Positions 21,201 through 31,901 of a DNA stretch of 64,000 nt are shown here, piece by piece. This DNA is from Petunia secreta (taxonomy: Eukaryota; Streptophyta; Magnoliopsida; Solanales; Solanaceae). The notes under the pieces are model-generated. The model was not told where the DNA came from. It saw nothing but the letters and a program-made list of their open reading frames with translations, and made no database searches. Each line of letters begins with the position of its first letter. The stretch's first letter is position 1. Where the stretch lies: assembly GCA_029990175.1 (NCBI GenBank), contig JARKIP010000033.1, forward strand, positions 20,195,001-20,259,000, given 5' to 3'. Both the position numbers and the translations under genes were made by a program.

Positions 21201-22307
21201 CTAAAACAAGCACCTAAACAATGGCATGCAAAATTTGACAGTACAATGTTGTCAAATGGCTTCCAAATTAATGAGTGTGATAAATGTGTTTACATTAAGA
21301 ACACTCCAAATCATATAGTCATTGTTTGTCTATATGTGGATGACATGTTAATAATGAGTAAAGATATTGCTGACATCAATGCTACTAAGCATATGCTAAC
21401 TAGCAAGTTTGATATGAAAGACTTGGGAGTTGCGGATTTAATCTTGGGTATTAAAATTCACAAAACTCCTCAAGGTTTGGCATTATCTCAAACTCATTAC
21501 ATCAGAAATGTCCTGGAAAAATTCAAGTATTTAGACTTCAAAACTTCAAAGACTCCAATTGATGTTAATCTTGCCTTTACAAAGAATAAAGGACAAAGCA
21601 CGTCTCAACGAGACTACGCTAGAGTGTTGGGAAGTCTAATGTACATCATGAATTGTACACGACCAGATATAGCTTGTGCTATAAGTAAACTGAGTCGATA
21701 CACAAGTAATCCTGGACAAAATCACTGGATGGCTATGAAACGAGTTTTGGGTTATTTGGAGTACACCCAAGACTATGCTTTGCACTATGATAAGTATCCC
21801 GCTGTTATAGAAGGATATTGTGATGCAAATTGGATCACCGGCTCAAAAGAATCAAAATCCACAAGTGGATATATTTTCACAATAGGTGGAGGAGCGGTAA
21901 CTTGGAAATCATCCAAACAAACCTTGCTTGCTCGCTCTACAATGGAGGCTGAGTTCATAGCTTTGGATAAAGCCGGTGAAGAAGCTGAATGGCTCCGAAA
22001 CTTCTTGGAAGACATTCCATTTTGGCCTAGGCCGTTGACACCTATATGTATACATTGCGATAGTCAATCGGCAATATCGAGGGCTGGGAGCCTTATGTAT
22101 AATGGTAAAAATCGTCATATACGACGAAGACATAAAACCATTAGACAACTTATCTCTAGAGGAATTATCACAATTGACTATGTTAAGTCAAAGGATAATG
22201 TATCGGATCCACTTACTAAAGCTTTAACTAGAGATGATGTTGAGAGATCATCAAGAGGAATGGGACTATGGCCGAGGACAAGTCGTCATGGCGGTAACTC
22301 TACCTAG
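18255..22307 (+). CDS. Copia gag-pol polyprotein, intact, 1350 aa
   Basis: The start is ATG 18255 (MTSTENNNG); the frame is open further upstream but without an ATG. Gag contains a UBN2-type core (about residues 36-260) and a CCHC zinc knuckle with C296, C299, H304 and C309. An aspartic protease follows with the DSGA motif (D357). The integrase has the pre-integrase WHARLGH motif and catalytic D549, D612 and E647. Reverse transcriptase has YVDD at 1027-1030, and RNase H with GYCDANW runs to the C-terminus. The order protease-integrase-RT-RNase H defines Ty1/copia; the gag and pol resemble the Tnt1-like plant group. No stop or frameshift interrupts it, so all enzymes for RNA-mediated copying could be made. 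It is odd in having 23 extra residues (174-196) within an otherwise conserved gag segment. Confidence 0.95.
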   Translation: MTSTENNNGVSGTPNASIGASSSRPASAPPPAPAPAEKPGKFGGIDFKRWQQKMFFYLTTLSLQRFIKEDVPVPADDTPENERFVVIEAWKHSDFLCKNYILNGLEDDLYNVYSTAATSKELWLALEKKYKTEDAGMKKFVAAKFLDFKMVDSKTVISQVQELQVIIHDLIAEGMIQINAHIRSINYPINNKFLIEGLVINEAFQVAAVIEKLPPLWRDFKNYLKHKRKEMSLEDLIVRLRIEEDNKIAEKKVARGSSTVMGANIVETNDAPKNNKRKKPSGPNNQPKKKKFKGNCRNCGKYGHKAVDCRAPKNAKNNKGQANMVEDTISQGVQEIDLCAMISECNLVGNPKEWWIDSGATRHVCANKDAFTSYAPAGPNETLFMGNSATSKIEGYGKIGLKMTSGKVVTLNNVLHVPEIRKNLVSASLLVKNGFKCVFVADKVVLTKNDSFVGKGYLCEGLFKLNVMTVSINNKVQASSYLLESNELWHARLGHVNYKTLRKMINMEVLPKFECDKSKCQICVESKFAKHPYKSLERNSEPLDLIHTDICDMKSIPSRGGKKYFITFIDDSTRYCYVYLLSSKDEAIDAFKQYKNEVETQLNKRIKMIRSDRGGEYESPFEQICLEYGIIHQTTAPYTPQSNGIAERKNRTLKEMMNALLISSGLPQNLWGEAILTASRILNRVPHSKTQSIPYEKWKGRKPNLNYLKVWGCLAKVQVPKPKREKIGPKTVDCVFIGYAKNSKAYRFLVYKSENPDIHTNTVMESDNVEFFENIYPYKSEYESSSVSTKRPREGTKGSMPNNDNPRRSKRQRTSTSFGPDFMTFLLENEPQTYKEAMASSESPYWKEAVNSEIESILSNHTWELVDLPPGNKPLGYKWIFKRKMKADGTIDKYKARLVVKGYRQKEGLDYFDTYSPVSRITSIRMLIALAAVYDLQIHQMDVKTAFLNGDLEEEIYMEQPEGFMVPGKEKKVCRLVKSLYGLKQAPKQWHAKFDSTMLSNGFQINECDKCVYIKNTPNHIVIVCLYVDDMLIMSKDIADINATKHMLTSKFDMKDLGVADLILGIKIHKTPQGLALSQTHYIRNVLEKFKYLDFKTSKTPIDVNLAFTKNKGQSTSQRDYARVLGSLMYIMNCTRPDIACAISKLSRYTSNPGQNHWMAMKRVLGYLEYTQDYALHYDKYPAVIEGYCDANWITGSKESKSTSGYIFTIGGGAVTWKSSKQTLLARSTMEAEFIALDKAGEEAEWLRNFLEDIPFWPRPLTPICIHCDSQSAISRAGSLMYNGKNRHIRRRHKTIRQLISRGIITIDYVKSKDNVSDPLTKALTRDDVERSSRGMGLWPRTSRHGGNST
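18775..18843 (+). other. 69-nt in-frame, intron-like segment within copia gag
   Basis: The segment starts GTATGATCC and ends TTTCTCATTGAAG, so it has GT...AG borders. It contains a plausible branch-site context (CTATTAATA) and is about 78% A+T against a much more GC-balanced gag. Its length is 23 codons with no stop. Removing it joins GAAG to GTTTGGTC and restores AEGLVINEAFQ, which matches what I recall of related plant gag proteins, where AEG is followed directly by such a sequence. The flanks CTCATTG..GAAGGT occur on both sides, so a duplication origin is an alternative. Whether it is spliced cannot be told from sequence. Confidence 0.6.
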
Positions 22308-22862
22308 AAGACTGGAGATCCCAAGATCTAGGTTCAAGGAGCTCAAACAAAGTTGTGCACGACCGCTCCAACATTGTCAAACAACTCAACCCATCCTCTT
22401 AATAAGACAATGTTTAGTACCAAGGATAAAACGTTAAAGACGTTTTTTAATGATTATCTAAGTTTGATACGGGGTTTGTCAAACAGTGTAGATCTACGGG
22501 ATTACACGTTTAGAAATCAGCTATGTGAGTGTGAAGTGGAAGCCGCTTCAAGGAGAATTCTGTAAGGCCAATTCTCTACGCACTCATGAACCAGGCGATG
22601 TTCATGGCTGAAACGAACACAACAATGAGAACCAAAAATGGTCAAGGATTAATTGTGTGACATATGTTGTCTAGGTATACACCAAAGTTCGACGGTTCAA
22701 AGATATCAAATCTACCGATTGACCGAGTATATCCGATATATGTTCACTACGGAAAGTTCAAAGGGAAACCCACTTATCCAGATGCAATTAATTCTTACTT
22801 GCAAATCACATAGTTTTCTGCATGTTTTCTTCATATAGCCATTCCCCATTCATGTGGGGGAT
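22308..22862 (+). other. Copia 3' untranslated region and polypurine tract
   Basis: These 555 nt between the pol stop and the 3' LTR contain no gene. The region is well conserved with 2529-3100 of the minus-strand copy, including TTGATACGGGGTTTGTCAAA and the sequence up to GTGGGGGAT before the LTR. The purine run at 22854-22861 is where plus-strand DNA synthesis should start. Confidence 0.8.
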
Positions 22863-23528
22863 TGTTGGGTTTGGAAGGAAGGTAAAGTGGTGTGAATGGG
22901 AAATGAAATAAATATTAATATTTTATATTAATATTTGATATGGAGCCGTTTTCGTAACGAAATTAAAAAGTGGATTATTTATGCAAATATTCCAAAGGTG
23001 GGCTGCTGTAAAGTTATTCCAAATGAAAGGGTGCTTTCATTGAACAGCCACTTTGAAGGCTGCCTTTCATGAACAGCTACTTCACCAATGAAAAGGTGCC
23101 TTTTCATTGAACAGCCACCTTGAAGGCTGCCTTTCATGAACATCCATTTCACCAAAAGACACCTTCATGCCTTTTCACTTCAAATCTTGTGGCTATAAAT
23201 AGAGAGGCATTTTGCCTCATTTTAATCATCCAAAAATTTCATACTCTCTCTCTCATTACCTTTAGCATTTGTTTTCAAAACAAAAGTAAGTTCTGAGTCA
23301 GTGTGATTTGCTACCATTATTTGAGTTCGCTGTTCACTGTGATTTGAATTACCGCTATCACAGTGAGGATAATTCCATTCTATCCTGGGAGAAATTAATC
23401 CACAAACCTTGGGTAACTGTGAGGGGATTAGATTTCTTAAGGACAGGCAGTGTATACTGTTGGCTTGGAATTTTTCTACTTCATCTTATTTCTGTTTTGG
23501 TCATTATCGAAAGTGCAGACAAATAACA
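22863..23528 (+). repeat. 3' LTR of the intact copia
   Basis: The length, 666 bp, equals that of the 5' LTR. The five differences by eye are: ACTATTTA/ATTATTTA, AAGTTGCC/AAGGTGCC, CAGCCATT/CATCCATT, CACTCCAA/CACTTCAA and TTTTTGTT/TTTCTGTT. It is followed by ATACC, the target duplication. Confidence 0.95.
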
Positions 23529-23533
23529 ATACC

Positions 23534-24713
23534 CACTTCTTGCTTTGGATTTTTTTGCTTTTACTGTCATGGTCAGTTACTTATTGCTATATAAACTTGG
23601 AATTGCTTATTAACAGTCTTTCTCATACCTTTCGTAAAGAAGTACTCTATGTGATTCCTTTAAAAAAAAAGTACTCTCTGTAGGTGGGAAATAGGTTTTG
23701 TGGGAGTAGAAACTTGGGTATCTGCTCATTTTCATTAGTTGTTTTTCTCCTCTTGGACTGTTGACTTTCGGAGGGTATAGGACATCACATAATCTAATAG
23801 TGAGCTCTTTGTGGTGGTGGTGGCACCTAGTGATATTGGTGGTTAAATGGAGACTGGAGTATTACTTTTTCACCTCATTTAAGTAAAAGTATACACATGT
23901 TATATTGCCTAATATTGGATTAGTGTATTGAGTCAAATGGTGTACATATATTAACTTGTGCTCTTGTCAATAGGAGTTAGTGGGTATTAGAGCTCATTTT
24001 GTAGATTTTTGATGCAAGTATATGGTTAAGCTGACTGGCATTTTCATGGTAGATATGTTTTAGGATCCAATATACAAACTCTCCAAATCATAACGCAACT
24101 AATGCAAGTCCATAACTAAGTATTGAACGGCATCCGTATGGTTCCAGTCTGTAGTTAAGCTATACTTCCCAAAAGATTCTAGTCAAAACTATTCTTAAAG
24201 GTTTATGAGGTCAACTTGATAAGATAAAAACCCATGGTGGCAATAAAAATAACTGGTTCCAATAGATAAGATGAACAACTTAACAGTAATCGTGAAGTAG
24301 GTCATATGGTGTCTTCTTTCTCAGTATGTTTCTCGTACTCAGCCCTGCATCAAAAGTCAAAATCTGTAGTCTTTGGGTGTTGTTATACGCCATTAAATTT
24401 ATGTAGTAATTATATTCAAAGTCTGTCTTCTTTATACAGGTATTGTTTAAATCTTATGTGAACCAGCTAGTAACCCAAAATTAGTCCTCCAAAATTAGTC
24501 CTTATCTTTACTTGCATCTCCTTATAGTAAGGAAACATTTAGTGACAATAACTTTTTCTTTTGATAATTTTTGCCTTTTCTTGCATGATACATATCGAAT
24601 TAATTATTTTATCAAAAAAATTGGTTTGTTATCTTATTTCTTGATTTTTTCCTAAATCATATTTGTTTTTGTTTTTGTTTTTTTTTTATAATTTTTGTTG
24701 GTGCATATTTATA
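23534..24713. other. Unassigned intergenic sequence
   Basis: AT-rich sequence between the copia and the plant-mobile-domain remnant. No open frame with a recognisable domain and no paired termini are visible. A GTGGTGGTGGTGG tract lies at about 23811. Confidence 0.45.
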
Positions 24714-26045
24714 ATGGCTAACATTGCCATTCACCTAGTCCCAGGACTTTTGTATGATGGCACTATAGTCTACACATCGATCTACAGATATTTGGGAGGG
24801 ACGGGGAGTAAAGGATTATATTCGTACACGGCGATTAGACTTGAACCTTTGGCATCTTTTCGAGCAAAGACTTCCACATGATCGTATGATGTCATATTTC
24901 AATACATCGAGGTTTATGGGATAATGAAGGCTGGACACATGCAATATGATTGGGCATTGATTATTGCTTTGTTGGAGAGATGGCGGCCAGAGGCACATAC
25001 ATTTCACCTTCAATGTGGGGAGGTTACTATCACGCTGCAGGATGTGGAGGTGATGTACGGTTTGCCTGTGGATAGGCGTCCAACATTTTTTTAAGTAGAG
25101 ATCGTACGCTTGGACAGTGGCAGGATGAGATGCATCGTTTGACTGGCTTTAGACCGTTGATCTCAGACATAAACGGTAAGAGCAGGCTGAGCATTACAGC
25201 TTTTCAGGCTTATATTAGGGATTTATCGGAGATTACCGAAGATGATCCAGATGAGGTTGTACAACAACATTTAAGGGCTTAGTTGTTATGGATTATTGGT
25301 AGTGTACTCTACCTTGATAATTTTGTGCGTTATATTAGGCTTAATCGCCTACCACTTTTGGATGATGTACATGATATTGGTTCTTAGTCTACCTTTATTG
25401 GGCGATGTGTCGGTCGTCCATGAGTGGAACAAGCAATTTTTGTGGATATGCAGCACTTCTACCGGTAATGTAATTACACTTCTATATAAGATAACAATGA
25501 AACGTACGTGTAGCATTAATGTGTATGATATGCAGGTATGGGCTTGAAGTGATTGATACCATTTCAACTGATTCTTCATGATCCACCGAAATTGAATCCA
25601 CCTGATCCGTCGATTGAACTTTTTTTGAGTTCTACACGGAGAGATGGTAGGCCAGAGTTGGTCGTGATGTTGCGCTTGGAGATTTACAAGTATATAGCGA
25701 CGTACTAGATGGCATGGCGTCTTACATGGTATGTCTATATTATTTTTGTTTTTCTTGTTTATATAATTGGTTCAGGACCATAGTAACTTATATTTAATAG
25801 TGTTGTTTATGGCCCTATTATTATAGTTCATTTGGCAACCATATGACGAGCATACTATCCAATGACTATCTCCTCAGTGTTCTCATGGTAGACACTTGTG
25901 GATGGCAGAAGTACCTATGCTTTGCGATGAAATAGTTGAGCATCACCTACCTAGTCGTGTATTGAGATAGTTTGGATGCCGACAGTATATCCCATCTGAT
26001 GTTTCCTATGACATGCAACAGTTTACGAGGGATCAACACAGTAAG
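24714..26045 (+). pseudogene. Plant mobile domain (PMD / MAIN-like) gene remnant
   Basis: The translated pieces carry the hallmark of the plant mobile domain: YDWALIIALLERWRPEAHTF, then GEVTITLQDVEVMYGLPVDRR, around 24940-25080. The piece upstream (LWHLFEQRLPHDRMMSYF) and the piece downstream (VPMLCDEIVEHHLPSRVL, about 25905-25970) follow the same protein order in other frames. Frameshifts and stops are frequent and introns may be present. PMD proteins occur as host genes and as cargo or partners in Mutator-like and gypsy elements (family knowledge). The MULE transposase tail lying head-on about 750 bp downstream suggests that this copy belongs to a transposon. Confidence 0.72.
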
Positions 26046-26792
26046 TTTGATGACGTGAGATTTTCTTGGGCAATAGAATATGCAATGTGAGATTTGCTCG
26101 TATTATTGTCCTTATATTATGTTAGAAAAGTTAATTCTTGTGCTTAGCGTAGTTAAGCGCTACATTGTACCAAGGGAAGGGTGAAATTGAGTACCCTTTA
26201 TCTTGAATGCCAAGGTGGTTGTAGCAATACATATTTGATGAGAAGTTAACTGGCTGGTTGTTCTTTATCAATGTATTTGCTCACCAAAATTCTTATATAT
26301 TTTGCATAATAGTTGTGTACCCTATCTAATTGGCATGCGGACTATTATTTCAACCCCATCAATAAGTACTTAGATATTATCTTTTCGAAAAGATATGAAT
26401 GATAGGTCAAATGTATACATCATTGACATGCTGACTCATAACTTTTATATTCACGCGGCTTGGTTCATAGACTCGTCAAATCAGATGTTAAATTATTGTA
26501 CCCTACTACAAACATAATTATTAAATGTAAATAAGCGTGTTGGCAATGCCTCGTAGACAACTTTCCATGCTTGTAAAGTGACTATACACTTACCCTATTT
26601 ACTCAGACAGTTAAGTCACTATTCAGACAAAGAATAAAACTATACATTATTAAAGAAATAATAGTAATAACAACACACGTATAAATAAAATATAGATTCA
26701 TATTTAAATGAACATGGATAGTTGTAATATAAATAAGATTTACTACAACAATCAGAAATATAAAAATTTTGCTAAAACAATAATAATAAACT
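26046..26792. other. Spacer between the PMD remnant and the MULE transposase tail
   Basis: AT-rich, with stretches of ATA/TAT repeats near 26640-26760. No gene is recognised. It would be the shared 3' untranslated region of the two convergent genes if they formed one element. Confidence 0.4.
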
Positions 26793-27590
26793 TTAGTGCC
26801 TGGCATTACTACTTCTGCTTGCACGAGTTGGACAATTTCGCTTATCGTGCCCTGATTCCTTGCATGATCTGCACTTCTTAACATATCGGGAAGGCCCAAC
26901 ATCCATTTGGTTAGGAATTTTAGACCTTCTATTGACATCTGTCCTACGCAAATAACTTTTGTTCATGACCATCTTGAATGGCTCCTGTTTCCAGCATGCC
27001 TCGTGCCCGAGCGGTTGAAACAACCATCTATATATTTACAAATAGTTCACCACAGTATAATGTCTATTTACTAGAGCACTTGCATTTATGCCAAAATATT
27101 CGCATACCTTCATTGCATGAGAACATGGTAGATGGTATGACACAAGCTTATCGCAATCACAAATTTTTTCTTGCATGCGAACCTTGTGCATGTTATTACG
27201 TTTGTCACCGTGAATACCTGTGATTGCCTCATAAATTCCAGCTTCCTTATCATAACGATCAAGGACAGTATGCCACTTTGAACATTTCTCATACTTCTTT
27301 ATTAAATCTTTTGGCCGCTTAGGATATCTTTGACCTTTACGAAGTAAAGCCTCTGCCAACTGTTTTCTTTCATAAAAGTGCTTAACAACCTGGCTAAAAG
27401 ACAACCTAATCATTGCAGTAACGGGTAATTGTTGAGCTATTTTTAACACCCCGTTGAATGACTCAAACATGTTGGTGGTCAAAATACCCCACCTATTACA
27501 ACCATCCATGCATAATATCCATATCTCTGCTGGAAATTTTGCTAACCAATTATACGCCTCGATATTGTATTACAACATGCTTCTTCAAAA
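26793..27590 (-). pseudogene. MULE transposase C-terminal region with SWIM and CCHC fingers
   Basis: On the minus strand, YNIEAYNWLAKFPAEIW (about 27560) leads into RWGILTTNMFESFNGVLK, the stretch after the catalytic domain in plant MuDR-type transposases. A SWIM zinc finger follows (CDC ... CSH with HLPCSHAM, about 27110-27170). A separate frame then carries a CCHC knuckle (CRSCKESGHDKRNC, about 26832-26873). The DDE catalytic core is missing because similarity stops near 27600. It cannot catalyse transposition. Its orientation is tail-to-tail with the PMD remnant. Confidence 0.82.
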
Positions 27591-27712
27591 GTTGCAAAAA
27601 CACTTCGGAGAGCTGGTACCACAGTTCCACGGCCTTAGAAATCAGATGAGTCCGACAACTGCTCTCTTAGCTCTCCTATTGCTATTCTGGCCTTTCGTTC
27701 GAGAGATGGATC

Positions 27713-29822
27713 TCATAGCGATTCTTCGTTGATCATGTTCACCTCTGCGTTCAGCCTTCCATCGAGGTTCTTGCTGGGCGCTGGACACACTCTAGGCAAG
27801 GACCGCCCACTCCGTAAGTCATTGATCCCGCGCGGAGTCCAGAATATGAAAACTTGATGAAGTGTTAAGGATACTCCCTTTACGTTGTGTATCCAAAGCC
27901 GCCCTAGGATAACATCGTACGAGAGGTTAAAAGTCAATACCTGGAAAGGTGTTGTGTTCATCACACCCGGAATATAGACCGACAGAGCTAGTTCCCGAAC
28001 AGGTTTTTCAAAGATGCTGTTAAAGCTGGTTAATCTACAGGGGCTCGCAATCATCCGCCGATAGGCCTATTCTCTGTAATATCTCCCATTCAATGATGTT
28101 GACATCGCTCCATGGATCAATCAGAGCTCGCTTAATCTAAAAATCAAGCACCTTGATCGGGATTATGAGAGCGTTCAGGTGCACCCCTTCCTCTTATACT
28201 TGGCTAAGCGCAATCGAACTAGCGATTAGTTTCGGTGCTTCAGTCCCCCAAGTCTCGATTGACCCGAATGTCGCAAAGATCGCGTTGTGCTTTGCTTATC
28301 CCTAGGGTCGATCACCCTTGATCGTCTCGCTCCTTCTTCCATCAAGTCTTTGAGATGTCCTTCCTTCAACAAATGCTCAATTTCCAGCATCAGGACTTTG
28401 CAGTCGACTGTGGCGTGGTCGTTTCTTTGATGAAAATCCCAGTAAGCCATTTGAGTTCCTTCCAGTCGCGCCCTTGATAGTGGGTGGCCAACGTACCTAG
28501 AGCCTAGTTTCCTAAAGTGTTGGGCAACCAGCTCTACTTTATTCACCATCAGCCCAAAATCTTTGAAGCTGCAAGATTCTATCATTTTCTCGTGGGATCT
28601 GTTCCCTCAGGAACAACTATAATTTCCCATCCCTGGTTGATTCTGAATCCTTCCTTTTGTTCGCCTTCCATCATCTTCCCCCTCCGGATGTGGAATGCAT
28701 GCTCGCTTCCTCCGTGCACCTTCGCTGAGGTCTTGAGACTATTCAGGTTCAAGACGGAGCTTCTCAATGTACCTTTGATGTAGGGAAGTCCATGTCATCA
28801 CCAGGTATTTAGTAAGACTCCACTGTAACTCCGGGTGGCTAGTAAAACCCTAGAGTTTAGGCTCTTGCTGAAAGCTACAACGACAATGTTGTCAGGAACT
28901 AGAGGGAGCTCCATGTGTTCCCCCTGAAATCTCTCCACGTAGTCTTTCAACAGCTCATCTTCACGTTGCCAGATGTCAAAGATATCTTCCATACTTTTCT
29001 CCCGCTTGCGGGCTCCGGAATGCGCCTTTTTGAAAAAGTCCTACATCTGGGTGAATGATTCGATTGAATCCATTGGTAGCTTAGTGTACCAGGCGAGGGC
29101 ACCTTTAATTAAGGTCGAGCCGAACCTCTTAATTAGATTAGATTGATTTTCTTCTTCAGTAATATCATTGCTTTTGACAGTTGTATAATAAGCAACAATA
29201 TGCTTGTCCGCATCGGTGGTTCCATCGTACTTAAGGTTATCCGGCTGGCAGAAGTGCTTTTGTACGCGGACCGATGCATCACTTGCCTTATATGCATGCT
29301 TGTAGAACTTTTTCTCATCTCTACTAGTAACTTGAGGTAGAGCACCTGACATGTTACCGATCTGATCGTGAATGACCTTCATCTCTTTCTGAATGTCCTA
29401 AATGACAAGTGTTCCTTTGAGATCTTGGTTGTTGACTGTTGTAGAGTTGTCGGGGGTGGCAGCCATGTTGAGTCTCCGATTAGGCACAGATACTGGTGAC
29501 TCATTCGCGGGCGCTGGTCCTTGCGGGGATGCTAGCTTTTGATTCGATCCAGCAAATATCGCTCCTAACTTCTGATCCATGCTTTAAACCATGTTGGCCG
29601 AGTTTTGCTCTGCCCATTCTTCCTGGTTCTTGAAGAGACCAACGAGGAATTCCTTAAGCCCAGAGTTGTCTTCACATGGCTATTGTCTTCCCCATCACTA
29701 GCTACAGGAATCGGTCTTTTGCCAGGGTCTTTTGACTGTCCGTTAGGATTGCTGGGATCCTTTATGGAATCGTCTACTGCATCGGCAATATTCCTTGGAA
29801 TGTTGTCATTATTATCTAACAT
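27713..29822 (-). pseudogene. Gypsy gag-protease, fragmented
   Basis: Gag probably begins at the ATG at about 29822 (MLDNNDNIPRNIADAVDD). Pieces follow in order: 29580-29398, 29382-29041 (LIKGALAWYTKLPMDSIESF, the capsid core), 28992-28798 (DYVERFQGEHMELPLVPD), 28585-28226 (zinc-finger-like FHQRNDHATVDC and flanks), and 28054-27713 (protease C-terminal half). Stops and frameshifts separate them. The protease active-site DTG/DSG half is missing. Gag would package RNA in an intact element; this copy is inactive. Confidence 0.78.
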
Positions 29823-29879
29823 GACTGGCCCTACGATCGGCGTCAAACTGCTTAGGCCTAATTTTTGTCGTTTAGGTAA

Positions 29880-30328
29880 AACAATTAGATTTTTCAGAGG
29901 GTCACAAGCAATACAATAAATACGCATAAAAATAAGTAAAATTAAGAGAAAAGTAGTAAGCAAGAAAGTAATAATCTTATTCTTTGATAATAGCCGAATT
30001 CTATGTGAATCTCTTGATGTACAATATAATGTAAGGAGTGGTATTTATAGTAGAAATTACCAAGTCCTAATAAAGGTAAAATACAAAGACTAATAAAGGT
30101 CGTGTGCCTGTATACTCAAGACGGAGGTATATACGAAACCCTAACTTGGAGACTGTAAACCCTAAGGCAACGAGATGTATACCTTGCATCTTACGCTCGT
30201 ATCGGCTGAGCGGTTGTGGCATGAGGAATAGGTGTATCCTCTATGCTCGATGACTTGTAAGCTAAATCTAGTCCCGCTAGCTGGATTCGTATCCTCATAA
30301 TCATAGGTGGCGTATTTTTGCCCACACA
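29880..30328 (-). repeat. Probable 5' LTR of the truncated gypsy element
   Basis: On the minus strand the candidate start is TGTGGGCAAAAATACGCC (30326-30328). A TATA box, CTATAAATACCAC, is seen as its complement near 30043-30055. There is no second LTR for comparison, so both ends are approximate, and no clear tRNA primer site was found downstream. Confidence 0.45.
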
Positions 30329-30650
30329 TCAAGTATGCCACATCCATCGTCACTGGGGCGACAACTCATATAAGCATAAGCATAAATCTCTCAAGTATTG
30401 ATACTGAATAATATTGTCCATCCTGCTTGAAATCATAATTTATCAAAACACTATCAAAGGATAAAGCCAAATTTGTACCAGTTAAGCTTACAAGCCCAAA
30501 AGAAAATGCTTAGTGCATAACCTTGTTCATAGGATTTAAAAAAATATAAAGTTAAGGAACAAGGAATTGAACAGGTTCAAGATTGGGCTTACGGGTGTGA
30601 TGTTAAGGAAAGAGTAAAGAGTTTCTAGTGGTGCTTAGCTTATGTTCCCC

Positions 30651-30711
30651 TCTTAACTTTCAGCTCTTGCTCAAATCTGGAAACATAGGATGTCAATGTT
30701 TCATTCTCCTC
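30651..30711 (-). pseudogene. SIRE post-pol coiled-coil tail fragment
   Basis: The minus strand reads ENETLTSYVSRFEQELKVKR and then GT and a stop. It is a short helical fragment of the type found after pol in SIRE-like elements. The assignment rests on position and general character. Confidence 0.45.
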
Positions 30712-31459
30712 TATAAGAATAGCCAACAAATTCTCTAAAATAATGTTTAAACATTCACACTAGAGATGGCTATTGGATTTACTAGTAGAACCAGGTCAAT
30801 CACCTGTTTCATCCTCTTTGCAGCAATCTCATGATCTTGACAAAAGATTCTGTGACATTTGTCTCAAAAAATATCTACATCAAACATCTGCTCCACATAG
30901 TAAATTATCACACTCATCAAAACGTTCATTTCTTTTTCATTTTCTCTTTTTTTTTAACCTTCGTTTTTTTTTCCTTTCCTTTTTTCTTTTTTGTTGTTTG
31001 TTCCCCCTCAATCTTACGATCCTTCACATTTATCAAAATTAGATTGGCTCCTATTATTTTCACATTTGCAACTTTGCCTTTGGAAGTTCTTCAACATATT
31101 TCTTTTTAGTGATGATAACTTATAACAAAATCGGACATGGGATGGTTATGAGAACTGGTGATGAACAACTATATGCATAAGCCATATTTTGGAGGTATAA
31201 ATTTAAAACAGTTTAAAAACTGATTTATCCTTTATTTAATGATTTCAAAACTGTGAATCAATCAAAGAAAAAAAAATAAACTAACGACATGAGAGCATGC
31301 ATGTTACCACACAAGAATTGATTTAGATACTATTTTTTATTTAAATTATTTATGCATTGATAGAGACCGAAGAGTGACACCTCCTAGCCAATCACTAGGG
31401 AAAAAATAATACACCATATACTCAAGTAAATATAATCATGCCAAGATCTAATTTATTTA

Positions 31460-31503
31460 CCTCAAGATGTCCTCCACTTAGTGCTTTAGTAAAAATGTCA
31501 GCA
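31460..31503 (-). pseudogene. SIRE RNase H C-terminal scrap
   Basis: The minus strand reads IADIFTKALSGGHLE, the conserved end of copia RNase H (ADxxTKAL). Linker sequence (31632-31901) lies only about 130 bp upstream on that strand, so the reverse transcriptase region is deleted between them. Confidence 0.65.
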
Positions 31504-31631
31504 ATTTATTTTTATTTTTTTCAAAACACTAAACAAGAGATTGAAAGAATGACATGCCTGTAATGCTATGTTAGTCAAAAAAAGAACACAACATAACCAA
31601 CATTAATATACCTAATCAAAATCATACTTGT

Positions 31632-31901
31632 TTAATCATTCAGCTCCAGATTAGGAACAGGGGTTGGAATAGTTTCAGCAAGTTCTATTCGATTTGTTCT
31701 TCCCCCTAATTGTTGCAGATTGTGCCCAGGTTCAAAAGGACCAGTTCCAGGACCTGTTCCTTCAGGCTGGACATTTTTGGGATCCTTTCCACTTAAAAAT
31801 TGAGTAAGACCGATTTCAAAAACATCATCATCCTGCACAGTCTTTTCATCTAAAGCATTAGAAAAAATCACTTGACAACTTCTCAAAAACTTGTCATTCA
31901 C
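31632..31901 (-). pseudogene. SIRE pol linker fragment
   Basis: An open 89-codon stretch on the minus strand is rich in Pro, Gly and Glu (PEGTGPGTGPFEPGHNLQQL) and lacks a catalytic motif. It is compatible with the variable region between integrase and reverse transcriptase of SIRE-like elements. The function is inferred from location only. Confidence 0.4.

Larger units (their letters stand above)
17261..23528 (+). mobile_element. Complete Ty1/copia retrotransposon, recently inserted
   Basis: Two 666-bp LTRs (17261-17926 and 22863-23528) start TGTTGGG and end AATAACA. They are flanked by a perfect 5-bp duplication, ATACC (17256-17260 and 23529-23533). By eye they differ at 5 positions (0.75%), so the insertion is young. 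The interior has one uninterrupted gag-pol frame in the copia order protease, integrase, reverse transcriptase, RNase H. A polypurine tract, GTGGGGGA, lies at 22854-22861. The element therefore looks capable of moving, subject to the unusual primer site and the 69-nt gag insert described separately. Confidence 0.95.
27700..30330 (-). mobile_element. Truncated Ty3/gypsy element (Tat-like), 5' part only
   Basis: Reading the minus strand from 30330 down, there is LTR-like sequence with a TATA box, a leader, gag fragments and the end of an aspartic protease domain. Nothing beyond the protease remains. The gag tail (YWDFHQRNDHATVDCKVL followed by LMEEGA) and the protease tail (YDVILGRLWIHNVKGV) are typical of the Tat/Ogre/Retand group of plant gypsy elements. 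The truncation point near 27700 adjoins the MULE transposase fragment. Confidence 0.75.

Noticed and set aside
27700..30330. Endogenous pararetrovirus
   Set aside because: Gag and protease features with an LTR and TATA box fit a Tat-type gypsy element. No movement protein or caulimovirid-type coat region was seen anywhere in the window.
30773..31109. Phe-rich open frames near 30.8-31.1 kb
   Set aside because: They arise from a T-rich tract in the SIRE 3' region; there is no protein similarity.
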